A stretch of DNA of 64,000 nt, from contig NZ_CAHLAR010000003.1 of NCBI RefSeq assembly GCF_903652925.1, forward strand, positions 372,001-436,000, read 5' to 3'. The DNA comes from Achromobacter anxifer. Its GTDB lineage: Bacteria > Pseudomonadota > Gammaproteobacteria > Burkholderiales > Burkholderiaceae_B. Shown here one piece after another: positions 18,789 through 27,662 of this stretch. Below the pieces are notes generated by a model. It was not told where the DNA came from. It made no database searches and saw only the letters and a list, made by a program, of their open reading frames with translations. Each line of letters starts with the position of its first letter. Within the stretch, counting starts at the first letter, position 1. The position numbers were made by a program, and so were the translations under genes.

Positions 18789-19727
18789 ATGACCTTCCGC
18801 ACCCTGGACCTGAACCTGCTCAAGGTCTTCGAAGCCCTGATGACCGAGGGCAGCGTCACGCGCGCGGCCAATGCGCTGTTCATGACCCAGCCCGCCGTCA
18901 GCAATGCGCTGGCCCGCCTACGCGAAAGCCTGGGCGATCCGCTGTTCGTGCGCGCCGGCAACGGCGTCATGCCGACCCAGCGCGCCGCCGTGCTGTGGAA
19001 CGAGCTGGCCGAGGCGCTGGACCGCATGCGCGGCGCGCTCGACCCAGACGCCTTCGACCCGGCGCGCGCCAAGGTCGAATTCAGCCTGTCCATGTCGGAT
19101 TACACGGCGGGCATCGTCATGCCGCCGCTATGCGGGCTGATGGCGCGCGCGGCGCCGCAGGCGCGCGTGCGCACCCTGCCCAACAATGTGGTGGACATTC
19201 CCGACCAGCTGGAAGACAACCGCGCCGACTGCGTGCTCAGCGCCTACATCAACGAAGCCCAGTACCCGGGCCATATCCGCTCGCGCTCGCTATGGCTGGT
19301 GGAGTACGCCTGCTTCATGCGCCGCGACCATCCGCTGGCCTCCATGAAACGCCTGAGCACGCGGGCCTTTCTGTCGGCGCGCCACGTGGACGTAAGCCTG
19401 GGCGGGCAGACACCGCCCTCGTATGACGTGTACCTGTCGGCGCGCGGCCTGTCGCGCGACGTGGCGGCCCTGGTCAACCACTACAACGTGGCCTACGAAA
19501 TGCTGCGCCACACCGACATGATCGCGGTGCTGCCGCTGCATCTGGGCGCACTGACGCCGCACGCGCCCTATCTGCACGCCATGGCGCTGCCCATGCTCGC
19601 GCCGCCGCGCACCATCACGCTGTTCTGGCACCAGCGCAACGACACGGTGCCGGCGCAGCGCTGGCTGCGCCGGACCCTGGTGGACCTGTTCGCCAGCGGC
19701 GAGAACACCGCGACGCCGGCCGCCTGA
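18789..19727 (+). CDS. LysR-family transcriptional regulator
   Basis: A 312-residue regulator with the NodD/SyrM-like start MTFRTLDLNLLKVFEALM, a winged HTH about 5-65 (GSVTRAANALFMTQPAVSNAL) and a substrate-binding effector domain about 90-300. Divergent from the MFS-GAF-amidohydrolase operon, which it probably controls. It ends 13 bases from the convergent E2 gene. Confidence 0.9.
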   Translation: MTFRTLDLNLLKVFEALMTEGSVTRAANALFMTQPAVSNALARLRESLGDPLFVRAGNGVMPTQRAAVLWNELAEALDRMRGALDPDAFDPARAKVEFSLSMSDYTAGIVMPPLCGLMARAAPQARVRTLPNNVVDIPDQLEDNRADCVLSAYINEAQYPGHIRSRSLWLVEYACFMRRDHPLASMKRLSTRAFLSARHVDVSLGGQTPPSYDVYLSARGLSRDVAALVNHYNVAYEMLRHTDMIAVLPLHLGALTPHAPYLHAMALPMLAPPRTITLFWHQRNDTVPAQRWLRRTLVDLFASGENTATPAA

Positions 19728-19740
19728 GACTGGCGGCTGC

Positions 19741-21129
19741 TCAGCGCGCGGCCGCCAGCGCGTCCAGCACGATATCCGCCACCAGCTTGCCGGCCTCCCA
19801 TTGCGGCATGTGGCCCGCATCCGGCAGCAGGTGCAGCGCGGTGCGGGGCGGCGCGTTCAGCGCGTGGCGCCAGGGAATGACGGCGTCGCGCCGTCCGTGG
19901 ATCAGTGTGCAGCGGGATGACAGATTGGCCAGGTCCGGCACGATGTTCAATTGCTGCACGCCGTTCCAGCCCACCTCCCGGCACAGCTCGATCAGCGGCT
20001 CGCGCCGCGCCTGCGTGCTTTGCCGCAAGGCGTCGATGAAGTTTCCCGACGGCGTCATGCCGGTAACGGTCAGCTTCTGCAGTTCGCGCTGCACCGCCTC
20101 GTTGGTGGCGGCGTGCGTCATGCCCGTCAGGAATCCCTGGTCGATCTCGGTGCCCAGGCCGACCGGCGCGATCAGGATCAGGGCGCTGACGTCCATGCCG
20201 GGACGCGACGTGGCCCTGGCCGCCACCGCGGCGCCGAAGGAATGGCCGATCAAGGTCAAAGGCCCGGCGCACTGCGACGCGACCGTGTCGGCCACCGCAT
20301 CGACGACCTGCTCGAAACGCGCCGCCTGCGAGCGCGTGGCGCCATGGCAAGGCAGGTCCATCGCCAGCACGCGCAGGCCGCCGCGGTTGAGCGCGTGCGC
20401 CAGGCTGGCCCAGGCGTCGCGGTCGCCGAACATGCCGTGGATGAGCACCGCCGTCTGGCTGGCGGGGCCGCTCCCTTCCCACACGCTGTACCGCACGTCG
20501 CCGTGGCGCGTGGCCGCCCAACCCTCACGCTTGTCCCCGGCCGCGCCGCGCGCCTGCATGCCCTCCACGCCCCTGGCGCCAGCCCGCTGCGGTCCCTCTC
20601 CGACATCGGCCACGGTCACGCGGCCATTCGGACCGGTCCCCTGCACCGCGTCCAGCGCTATGCCGCGCTCGGCCGCGACGCGACGGGCGGCGGGCGTGGC
20701 GAACTTGCGCGCTCCGGGCTGGGCGGAGTGCGTGGGGTGCGTAGATTGCGACACAGATTGCGGCGCGGGTTGCGAGGTGGCGTGCGCAACCGGCGGCAAG
20801 GGCGTTGCCACCGACGCGCCGCCGGCGGACGCAGCGACGGACGGCGTCTGCGCCGCGCTCGTCCCCGATCCAGGCGGCACTTCTCCTTCCATCTCGACTC
20901 TCGCGATCACCGTGTCCGCGTTGACGATGCCGTCCACCGCCACCAGGTGTTCCAGCATGATGCCGTCGTCATGCGCCGGCACCTCGATGATGGACTTGTC
21001 CGTCTCGATTTCGACCAGCACGTCGCCCGCCTTGAAGGCCTGGCCCGGCGTCACGATCCAGGCGACCAGGCGGGCCGCGTCCAGGGCCTCGCCTGTCGGC
21101 GGGACGACCATATCCAGCGTTCTCGTCAT
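19741..21129 (-). CDS. Lipoyl E2-like protein with alpha/beta-hydrolase domain (AcoC-like)
   Basis: A 462-residue protein: lipoyl domain 1-80 with the lipoyl-lysine in EIETDKSIIEVPA, an Ala/Ser/Gln-rich linker, a peripheral-subunit-binding domain (KFATPAARRVAAERGI; GPNGRVTVADV) at about 150-185, and a C-terminal alpha/beta-hydrolase domain instead of the usual CoA-acyltransferase. The triad is visible as GHSFG, GRRDAVIP and DAGHMPQW. This layout matches acetoin-dehydrogenase E2 proteins of pseudomonads and Ralstonia. It is last in the minus-strand operon together with the fused E1; no E3 (lipoamide dehydrogenase) is encoded nearby, so a housekeeping E3 must serve. Confidence 0.87.
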   Translation of the reverse strand: MTRTLDMVVPPTGEALDAARLVAWIVTPGQAFKAGDVLVEIETDKSIIEVPAHDDGIMLEHLVAVDGIVNADTVIARVEMEGEVPPGSGTSAAQTPSVAASAGGASVATPLPPVAHATSQPAPQSVSQSTHPTHSAQPGARKFATPAARRVAAERGIALDAVQGTGPNGRVTVADVGEGPQRAGARGVEGMQARGAAGDKREGWAATRHGDVRYSVWEGSGPASQTAVLIHGMFGDRDAWASLAHALNRGGLRVLAMDLPCHGATRSQAARFEQVVDAVADTVASQCAGPLTLIGHSFGAAVAARATSRPGMDVSALILIAPVGLGTEIDQGFLTGMTHAATNEAVQRELQKLTVTGMTPSGNFIDALRQSTQARREPLIELCREVGWNGVQQLNIVPDLANLSSRCTLIHGRRDAVIPWRHALNAPPRTALHLLPDAGHMPQWEAGKLVADIVLDALAAAR

Positions 21130-21193
21130 GCTTGTTCCTTCGTAGATCGATGCGCGTCCCGGCTGGCGGGACGCCCCTTGCCCCAACGCGGCC

Positions 21194-21646
21194 TCAGGCC
21201 GCTGGATTCATGAACTGGATGAACTCCGTGATGGCGCCCTCGGGCTCCATCAGGTAGAACACCTTGGTGCGTCCCTTGCGCATGACGCACGGCGAGGACA
21301 CGGTCTCGTAGCCGGCGCGGGTGGCCTGTTCATACACCGCGTCCACGTCCTCCACCTCGAAGGCCATGTGGCTGTAGCCGAAGTCGCATTGGCGGCGCGC
21401 CTGCTTGTCGCCATCCGGCGTGTAGTACTTGAACAGCTCGACCCGGTATCCGCCGTGGCGCAGCATGGCCCAGCGCACGGTCGCGCCGGGCAGGCCCACC
21501 ACCTCGGCCAGGGCGGGCTCGGAACGGTGGTCCATTTCTCCCTCCAGCTCGAAGCCGAGAAAGCCCGTGTAGAAATCCCGCGCGCGCTCGAAATCGTTGA
21601 CGCAGATGGCCGTGTGATGCGCCGCCAGCAATTTGTCTTTCAGCAT
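21194..21646 (-). CDS. VOC/glyoxalase-family protein
   Basis: A 150-residue protein of two beta-alpha-beta-beta-beta modules. Metal-ligand positions are visible: His in AAHHTAICV (about 10), Glu in YRVELFKYY, His in YSHMAFEVED and Glu in AITEFIQ near the C-terminus. Such proteins act as lyases, isomerases, epimerases or dioxygenases. GGAGAGATAAGG precedes the ATG at 21646. It lies between E1 and E2 genes, so it may handle an aldehyde or epimer of the same pathway; the reaction is unknown. Confidence 0.8.
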   Translation of the reverse strand: MLKDKLLAAHHTAICVNDFERARDFYTGFLGFELEGEMDHRSEPALAEVVGLPGATVRWAMLRHGGYRVELFKYYTPDGDKQARRQCDFGYSHMAFEVEDVDAVYEQATRAGYETVSSPCVMRKGRTKVFYLMEPEGAITEFIQFMNPAA

Positions 21647-21663
21647 CCTTATCTCTCCCAGGC

Positions 21664-23949
21664 TCAGCGGGCGCCGCCGCGGCGGCTGTCCATGGACTTC
21701 AGGGCCGTCTCCACGGCCTGCGCGTCCGCCAGCGCCGCGCGCTCCAGCACCTTGGACACCACGGGCGAGGAATTGGCGCCCGTGACATGGACGATCTCGT
21801 GGTCCAGCCAGTCGAACAGCCGCGACTGCGCCTCGCTCGCCACGCGCGAGCCGATGGAGGTGCCGCGCGTGGTCTGTTCCACGATCATCAGCGCCTGCGT
21901 GCGCTTGACCCCGGCCGCGATGGTTTCCCAATCGATGCCCAGCGGGTCCAGCGTGCGCAGGTCTATCACCTGGGCGTCTATGCCGGTACGCTCCGCCGCC
22001 TGGCAGCAGACCTCGACCATGACGCCGTAGGTCAGGATGGTGCAGCGCGTCCCCTCGCGCGCGACGCGGGCCCGGCCGATGGGGACGATGTAGTCCCAGT
22101 CCTCGGCCGGCACCTTGTCCACCTTCTTGAAGAGGTCGTTGTATTCCACCATCAGGACCGGATCGTCGCAGCGCAGCGCGGCGTTGAGCAGGCCGATGTA
22201 GTCATAGGGCCGCGAAGGCGCCAGGATGCGCCATCCCGGGTACTGAGCGAACAGGCCGCTGGCGTCCATGGAATGCTGCGAGCCATAGCCGGTGCCCGCC
22301 GTGACCCGGCTGCGCACCAGCACCGGCACCGCGAACTTGCCGCCGAACATATGGCGCACCTTGGCGATCTGGTTGAACAGCTGGTCCGCCGCCACCAGCG
22401 CGAAGTCGGGGTACATGATCTCCACCACCGGGCGCATGCCGTTGAGCGCCGCGCCCAGCGCCAGGCCGGTGAAGCCGTTTTCGCAGATCGGCGTGCCGAT
22501 GAGGCGTTCCGGGAAATGGTCGCCGATGTCCTTGGTGGCGCCGGCCGTGCCGCCCTTCAGGCGGTGCACGTCCTCGCCCAGGATGAAGATGCCGTCATCA
22601 CGCCGCATGTTCAGCAGCATGGCGCGCGAGATCACGTCCTGGAACTTGGCGTCCGCCAGGCCGTCTTGCGCCTGCTCTTCCAGCTCCACCGCGCGCTGCC
22701 CCCGCAGTTCGCCCAGGTCGCCGCGGATGCCTCTGTCCACGCTGGCCGGGTCCGGCCACAGCTCGGGGCGGATGCGCTGCGCGGCCTCGTCGCCGTAGTT
22801 TTCCAGCAGCCGTTCCAGCGCGCCGTCTATCAGTTCATCGGCGCGGCGCTCCAGGCGCTCGATACCGGCGTCGTCGATCAGGCCCAGCGCTTTCAGCTGC
22901 GCCGGGAAGGTCTGGATGGGATCGCGCGCGCCCCAGGCCTCTTCCTCTTCCTTGTCGCGGTAACGGAAGGCGCTGCCCTTCAACGCGCCCGACTGGTGCA
23001 GGTAGCGGTAGGTCTGGGCCTCCAGCAGCACCGGTCCGCCGTCGCGGCGGATGATGGCGCGGGCCTCCTGCATCGCCAGCCTGGCAGCCACCACGTCCAT
23101 GCCGTCGAACTCGATGGCCGGCACGCCCAGGGACAGGCCGCGCGCCGACAAACGGGTCTCGCGGGTCTGTTCGGACACATGGGTGGACACGGCGTACAGA
23201 TTGTTCTCGACGAAGAAGATGGCGGGCGTGTTGTAGAGCGCCGCCAGGTTCATGGCCTCATAGGCGGCGCCGCTCTGCATGGCGCCGTCGCCGAAGAAGG
23301 CCACCGAAACGTGGTCGCGCCCGCGCAGCTTGTCGGCGAAGGCGTAGCCCACCGCATGCGAAGGGTTGCCGCCCACGATGGCGTTGGAGCCGTAGATGCC
23401 GGCCTCCGGATAGCGCAGGTGCATGGACCCGCCGCGCCCGCCGCAATAGCCCGGCGTCAGGCCCAGGATCTCGGCGTAGGTCCGGTAGACCACGTCGCGA
23501 TGCGAGTCCAGCGTGGCCGAATCCAGCGGCGAATAGTCCGCCGGCGTGGCGTGGTTCAAGGCCTTGGCCAGGAACTGGTGGTGCATGCGGTGGGTGCCGT
23601 TGATCTTGTCGGCCGACTCCAGCACCGACATGGCGCCCACCGCGGCGCCGTCCTGGCCGATGCTGGAATGCGCGGGGCCGTGCAGAATGCCGGCCACGCT
23701 CAGCTTCAGCAACTTTTCCTCGAAGCGCCGGATCAGGATCAGCTGCTCCAGCATGCGGACCATCTCGCGCGGCTCGATCGCCTTCGCATCCGCGGCAGTG
23801 GCGCTGAGCCGCCACCAGGGCGTCTCGGTATGCAGGGCGGCAAGCCGGGGAGTCATTGCATCGTCTCCAGTACGGGAGGTTGATCCGGCGGCCCGGCGCT
23901 TGCCGGCCGTGCCCGCGGCATGGGCCGCGCCTTCATTGATGTGCTTCAT
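21664..23949 (-). CDS. Fused E1 alpha-beta thiamine-diphosphate dehydrogenase (acetoin/2-oxoacid type)
   Basis: A 761-residue fusion. The alpha part (about 50-400) has the TPP motif from FFGDGAMQSG to FFVENNLYA; the beta part (about 440-755) has GEDVHRLKGGTAGATK and CENGFTGLALGAAL. Acetoin dehydrogenase and branched-chain E1 usually have two separate chains. With the lipoyl E2 it would transfer an acyl group from an acyloin or 2-oxoacid to lipoamide. The ATG at 23949 follows GGGAAG and lies 12 bases after the ATPase gene; an alternative ATG at 23856 with GGAGACG upstream would remove a low-complexity N-terminus. Substrate unknown; the operon suggests a sulfonated or small hydroxy-ketone (inference). 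Confidence 0.88.
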   Translation of the reverse strand: MKHINEGAAHAAGTAGKRRAAGSTSRTGDDAMTPRLAALHTETPWWRLSATAADAKAIEPREMVRMLEQLILIRRFEEKLLKLSVAGILHGPAHSSIGQDGAAVGAMSVLESADKINGTHRMHHQFLAKALNHATPADYSPLDSATLDSHRDVVYRTYAEILGLTPGYCGGRGGSMHLRYPEAGIYGSNAIVGGNPSHAVGYAFADKLRGRDHVSVAFFGDGAMQSGAAYEAMNLAALYNTPAIFFVENNLYAVSTHVSEQTRETRLSARGLSLGVPAIEFDGMDVVAARLAMQEARAIIRRDGGPVLLEAQTYRYLHQSGALKGSAFRYRDKEEEEAWGARDPIQTFPAQLKALGLIDDAGIERLERRADELIDGALERLLENYGDEAAQRIRPELWPDPASVDRGIRGDLGELRGQRAVELEEQAQDGLADAKFQDVISRAMLLNMRRDDGIFILGEDVHRLKGGTAGATKDIGDHFPERLIGTPICENGFTGLALGAALNGMRPVVEIMYPDFALVAADQLFNQIAKVRHMFGGKFAVPVLVRSRVTAGTGYGSQHSMDASGLFAQYPGWRILAPSRPYDYIGLLNAALRCDDPVLMVEYNDLFKKVDKVPAEDWDYIVPIGRARVAREGTRCTILTYGVMVEVCCQAAERTGIDAQVIDLRTLDPLGIDWETIAAGVKRTQALMIVEQTTRGTSIGSRVASEAQSRLFDWLDHEIVHVTGANSSPVVSKVLERAALADAQAVETALKSMDSRRGGAR

Positions 23950-23961
23950 CTACGCTTCCCT

Positions 23962-24780
23962 TCAGTGAGCCGCGGCCATGGCGGCATCCAGCGGTTCGGT
24001 TTCCTGCGCGCGCAGCAGCTTCCAGATGTGCGTGCGCAGGTGCACGAACGCCTCCATGTCCATCACGTCCTCGATCCGTTCCATGCTGTCCCAGTCCTCG
24101 CGCTTGCGCACGTCGGCCACGTTGATGATTTCCTTGATCTGGCCCGGGCGGCCCGTCAGCACCACCACGCGGTCGGACAGGTACACCGCTTCCTCCACGC
24201 TGTGCGTGATGAACAGCACGGTGCGCGGATTCAGCCGGGACAGCTTGACCAGTTCTTCCTGCATGACCACGCGTGTCTGGGCGTCCAGCGCGCCGAAGGG
24301 CTCGTCCATCAGCAGCACGTCGGGGTCCAGCGCGTAGCTGCGGGCAATGGCCACGCGCTGCTGCATGCCGCCGGACAGCTGGTGCGGATAGGCCTGTTCA
24401 TAGCCCGACAGCCCCATCAGCTCGATGTAGCGAGCGACCGTCCGCGCTCGCGCCTCGCGCGAGGCGCCCTTGCACTTCAGGCCGAAGCCGATGTTCTCGG
24501 TCACGGTCTTCCAGGGAAACAGCGCAAACTGCTGGAACACGACGGCGCGGTCCGGCCCGGGCTCCTCCACCTCCTTGCCACCCACCCGCACGCTGCCGGC
24601 GGACGGAAACTCCAGACCGGCCGCCATGCGCATCAGCGTGGTCTTGCCGCAACCCGACGGCCCCACGATGGAGACGAATTCCCTTTCGCCCACCTCGAAA
24701 CTCACGTCGTCCAGCGCCAGGAAGCTCTCGCCGCCCCGGCTGAACGTGCGCTGCACCCGTTCGAAAGTTATCTGACTCAT
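23962..24780 (-). CDS. ABC transporter ATPase, nitrate/sulfonate/taurine type
   Basis: A 272-residue ATPase of the TauB/SsuB class: Walker A GPSGCGKTT, Q-loop, signature LSGGMQQRVAIAR, Walker B VLLMDEPFGALD and switch His in FITHSVEEA. It is the only ATPase among two paralogous binding-protein/permease sets in this locus (30800-31852 with 34062-35653; 24815-25897 with 25965-27661) and may serve both. Confidence 0.92.
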   Translation of the reverse strand: MSQITFERVQRTFSRGGESFLALDDVSFEVGEREFVSIVGPSGCGKTTLMRMAAGLEFPSAGSVRVGGKEVEEPGPDRAVVFQQFALFPWKTVTENIGFGLKCKGASREARARTVARYIELMGLSGYEQAYPHQLSGGMQQRVAIARSYALDPDVLLMDEPFGALDAQTRVVMQEELVKLSRLNPRTVLFITHSVEEAVYLSDRVVVLTGRPGQIKEIINVADVRKREDWDSMERIEDVMDMEAFVHLRTHIWKLLRAQETEPLDAAMAAAH

Positions 24781-24814
24781 GCTTGCGTTCCTTTTTTGAG
24801 AACCCGCCGCCGGC

Positions 24815-25897
24815 CTACTTCGCGACGTCGGCGACGAAGGCCCTGAGCTTGGGATCGTCCTGGATCATCTGCAGATACTTGCCCGTGACCATGGTCTTGG
24901 GATCGGGGATCTTCTTGACCACGCCCACGGACACCATGAATTCCCCCACGCTGTTCCACCAGCCGACGATCTCGGACGTGCCGCCGGGCCCGGGCGCGAA
25001 CAGCTTGGCCTGTTCCGCCAGGTCGAAGGCGGGACGGTCGCGCAGTTCCTGCTCCAGGTACTTGTCGGGGAACTTCACGCCCACGCTGCCGAAGAACTCC
25101 TTCAGATAGGCCCTCGCCTCTTCGGGATGCGCGCGCTGCCAAGCAACCGCGCGCAGGTACACCGCGAGGAAGCGCGCCACCTTGTCGGGATGCTGCCTGG
25201 CGAAGGCCGGCGTCGTGAACAGGTAGCTGTGGATGGGCATCTTCAGTTCGGCGCCGGTGCAGATCACCTGCGCGCCGATGGCCTCCTGCAGGATGTAGGT
25301 ATTGGGCGCCCACACGGAGGAAATGTCGTACTTGCCGCTCATCACCGCGGCGTTGATGTCGGGCGGCGACAGGTTCACGAAACGGTAGTCGTCGGGCTTG
25401 AGGCCGAACTTCTTCGACAGGCATTCGGCCGCGCCCCACTGGCCGGTGGAATTGCTGGTGACGGGTATGGTCTTGCCCTTGAGCAGCGCCGGATTCTTCA
25501 GGTATTCGTCCGCGCGCTCCTTGGTCGCCATCAGGGTGATGATGGCGGCCTCGCCGTCGGCGATGCCTATGGTCTGCAGGCCGTACTTCGACGCGCCCAG
25601 CAGGGACGGGATGTTGCCCGCGCCGCCCACGTCCCAGGAGCCCGACGCGCCCGCCGCGATCTCCACCGCGCCGGAGGCGAAGGTCGAGATCTCGGGCTTC
25701 AGGCCCACCTCCTGCCACCAGCCCTTCTGGCTGGCGATGTACCACTCCAGCGCCCACCGCTGCGGCTGCTGCCCGATGCGGATGGTGAACAGTTCCCCGG
25801 CCGCCGGCGCGGCCTGCGCCGCCGCCTGTCCGGGTCCCCCCAGCCAGCACCCGATCAAGAGCGCTGCCAAGGCCTTGAGGCCTTTGTAATGTCTCAT
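24815..25897 (-). CDS. ABC transporter substrate-binding protein, taurine/sulfonate (NMT1) type
   Basis: A 360-residue periplasmic protein with signal peptide (LAALLIGCWLGGPGQAAAQA). The TauA/SsuA pattern is visible: EWYIASQKGWWQEVGLKPEI, then GSWDVGGAGNIPSLLGA, and CLSKKFGLKPDDYRFV. It is paralogous to the binding protein at 30800-31852 (SWDVGG-G, NSTG-, APN-Y-L-E-IGA at the same places). Followed by the ATPase gene 34 bases later. Confidence 0.9.
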   Translation of the reverse strand: MRHYKGLKALAALLIGCWLGGPGQAAAQAAPAAGELFTIRIGQQPQRWALEWYIASQKGWWQEVGLKPEISTFASGAVEIAAGASGSWDVGGAGNIPSLLGASKYGLQTIGIADGEAAIITLMATKERADEYLKNPALLKGKTIPVTSNSTGQWGAAECLSKKFGLKPDDYRFVNLSPPDINAAVMSGKYDISSVWAPNTYILQEAIGAQVICTGAELKMPIHSYLFTTPAFARQHPDKVARFLAVYLRAVAWQRAHPEEARAYLKEFFGSVGVKFPDKYLEQELRDRPAFDLAEQAKLFAPGPGGTSEIVGWWNSVGEFMVSVGVVKKIPDPKTMVTGKYLQMIQDDPKLRAFVADVAK

Positions 25898-25964
25898 CTG
25901 TCTCTCTCCAATATGGAATGCCGCGTATGCACTGACTGCCCGTTCTTCCTCCTTTCCTTCCGTA

Positions 25965-26783
25965 TCAGCGCGACCAGTCGCGCTGCACCCGCCGTTGCAG
26001 GGCGCGCATGCCGAAGTCGATGCCCGCGCCTATCAGACCGATGGTGATCATTCCGCTGATCACGATGGCCGGTTCCAGGTTGCTGCCACCCTGCACGATC
26101 ATGTAGCCCAGCCCGGTGGAGCCCACGATCAGCTCCGCGCCGATCAGCGACTGCCAGCCGAATCCCGCGCCGACGCGGATGCCGGCGACGATGTGCGCCA
26201 GCGAGGCCGGCAGCAGGATCTCGGTCAGCGTGGTCCAGCGGCCTGCGCCCAGCATCTGGCCGGCCTCGATCAGGGCGCGGTCGATCTGCCTGGCGCCGCG
26301 GTAGGCGTTCAGCACGCAGGGCGCGAAGGTCCCGGCGAAGATCACCAGCGTGGGCGACAGGAAGCCGGTGCCGAACCAGAAGATCGCGAACGGCACCCAG
26401 GCAATCGGCGGAATGAAGCGGAACGCCTCGAATACCGGCCCCACCGCCCAATGCAGGGTCTTGAAGCGGCCCATGAACAGGCCCAGCGGCACGCCCAGCA
26501 GGACGGCGATGGAAAAGCTGATCAGGAACTTCTCCAGGCTGGCCAGCAAGTGCACCTGCAGCACCGAACCCGCATAGGGCTCGCGCGTGTGCTCGGCCAT
26601 GCTGCGCAGCACGGTCAGCGGGCCCGGCAGGAAGGCCGGCGACACCAGGCCCAGACCCGACAGCAGCGCCCAGCCGCCGAACAGCGTGGCGATGCCCAGC
26701 GCCGGCATCAGCCAGCGCTCCGCCACGCGGCGCAAAAGCGCCTCGCGCGCGCCGCCGCGGCGAGCCGGGTTCAGGCTTTCCAT
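25965..26783 (-). CDS. ABC transporter permease, taurine/sulfonate type
   Basis: A 272-residue inner-membrane permease (TauC/SsuC-like) with about six membrane segments and EAA loop near GQMLGAGRWTTLTEILLPAS (about 180-199). The start at 26783 overlaps the upstream permease by 13 bases, exactly as in the paralogous pair at 34062/34859. Closest in the window to the product of 34859-35653 (shared APxAWVPFA--WFGTG and GWQSLIGAELIV). Confidence 0.92.
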   Translation of the reverse strand: MESLNPARRGGAREALLRRVAERWLMPALGIATLFGGWALLSGLGLVSPAFLPGPLTVLRSMAEHTREPYAGSVLQVHLLASLEKFLISFSIAVLLGVPLGLFMGRFKTLHWAVGPVFEAFRFIPPIAWVPFAIFWFGTGFLSPTLVIFAGTFAPCVLNAYRGARQIDRALIEAGQMLGAGRWTTLTEILLPASLAHIVAGIRVGAGFGWQSLIGAELIVGSTGLGYMIVQGGSNLEPAIVISGMITIGLIGAGIDFGMRALQRRVQRDWSR

Positions 26784-27661
26784 GGCATCACCTTGCGTTC
26801 GACTTGCGCAAGCAGCACCGACATCAGCATGCCCATGACGGCCACGGCGGCCATGGCCACCACGATCATTCCCGAGTTCAGGTCGCGGGTGGCGATGATC
26901 AGCACATGGCCCAGCCCGACGAAGGAGCCGACCAGCTCCGCCGCCACCAGCACCATCCAGCAGGCCTGCAGCGAGGTCCGCAGGCCGGTGAAGATGGCGG
27001 GCAGCGCGCCGGGCACGATGACGTCCAGCAGCATCAGGCGGCCGGCCGCGCCGTTGACGCGCGCCGCCTGCAGCAGCGTGCTGTCGATATTGCGCACGCC
27101 GGTATGGGTATTGATCACTGTGGGCGCGAAGGCCGCCAGCCAGATGACGAAGACCTTGGCGCTGGTGCCCAGCCCGAACCACAGGATGGTCAGCGGAATC
27201 CAGGCGATGGGCGCGATGGGCCGGACGATCTGGAACACCGGATTGACGTAGGCCTCGACCAGCCGGCTCTGCCCCATCAGGATGCCCAGCGGCACGCCCG
27301 TCAGCGCCGCCGCCGCGAAGCCGTACAGCACCAACCCGGTGCTGGCGGCGATGTGCTGCAGCAGCGTGCCGTCGGCATAGCCATCTCCCGCGATCTCCCG
27401 CAAGGCGTCCCAGGCGTCGGCGGGCGACGGCAGCTGCACCGCGCTCAGCAGTTCCAGCGGTCCCGTGGCCAGATACCAGGCCAGCAGCAGCGCCGCGATC
27501 GACGCGCCGCTGACCAGCCAGCGCAGGGACAAGCGCCGCCGCGCCGGCGCGGGCGGATTCACGGGGGGCCTGGCGACGGTCATGGCGGCGCTCCGGTCGA
27601 GCAGGGCCAGGACGGCCGGGACGCCGGCGACGGCGCGGGGAGCAAGCGGGTGCCGGGCCAT
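26771..27661 (-). CDS. ABC transporter permease, taurine/sulfonate type
   Basis: A 296-residue permease if translation starts at 27661, one base after the upstream stop codon; an internal ATG at 27583 with GGAG eight bases before it would give 270 residues, nearer the family length. Six membrane segments and an EAA loop (ARVNGAAGRLMLLDVIVPGA). Paralogous to the product of 34062-34871 (RPIAPIAWIPL--LW-GLG-SAK, TVINTHTGVRNID). Confidence 0.88.
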   Translation of the reverse strand: MARHPLAPRAVAGVPAVLALLDRSAAMTVARPPVNPPAPARRRLSLRWLVSGASIAALLLAWYLATGPLELLSAVQLPSPADAWDALREIAGDGYADGTLLQHIAASTGLVLYGFAAAALTGVPLGILMGQSRLVEAYVNPVFQIVRPIAPIAWIPLTILWFGLGTSAKVFVIWLAAFAPTVINTHTGVRNIDSTLLQAARVNGAAGRLMLLDVIVPGALPAIFTGLRTSLQACWMVLVAAELVGSFVGLGHVLIIATRDLNSGMIVVAMAAVAVMGMLMSVLLAQVERKVMPWKA

Positions 27662-27662
27662 G

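Noticed and set aside
21787-23883. Plus-strand open frame of 698 codons opposite the fused E1 gene
   Set aside because: No domains, shadow composition; the minus-strand product matches E1 alpha and beta over the full length.
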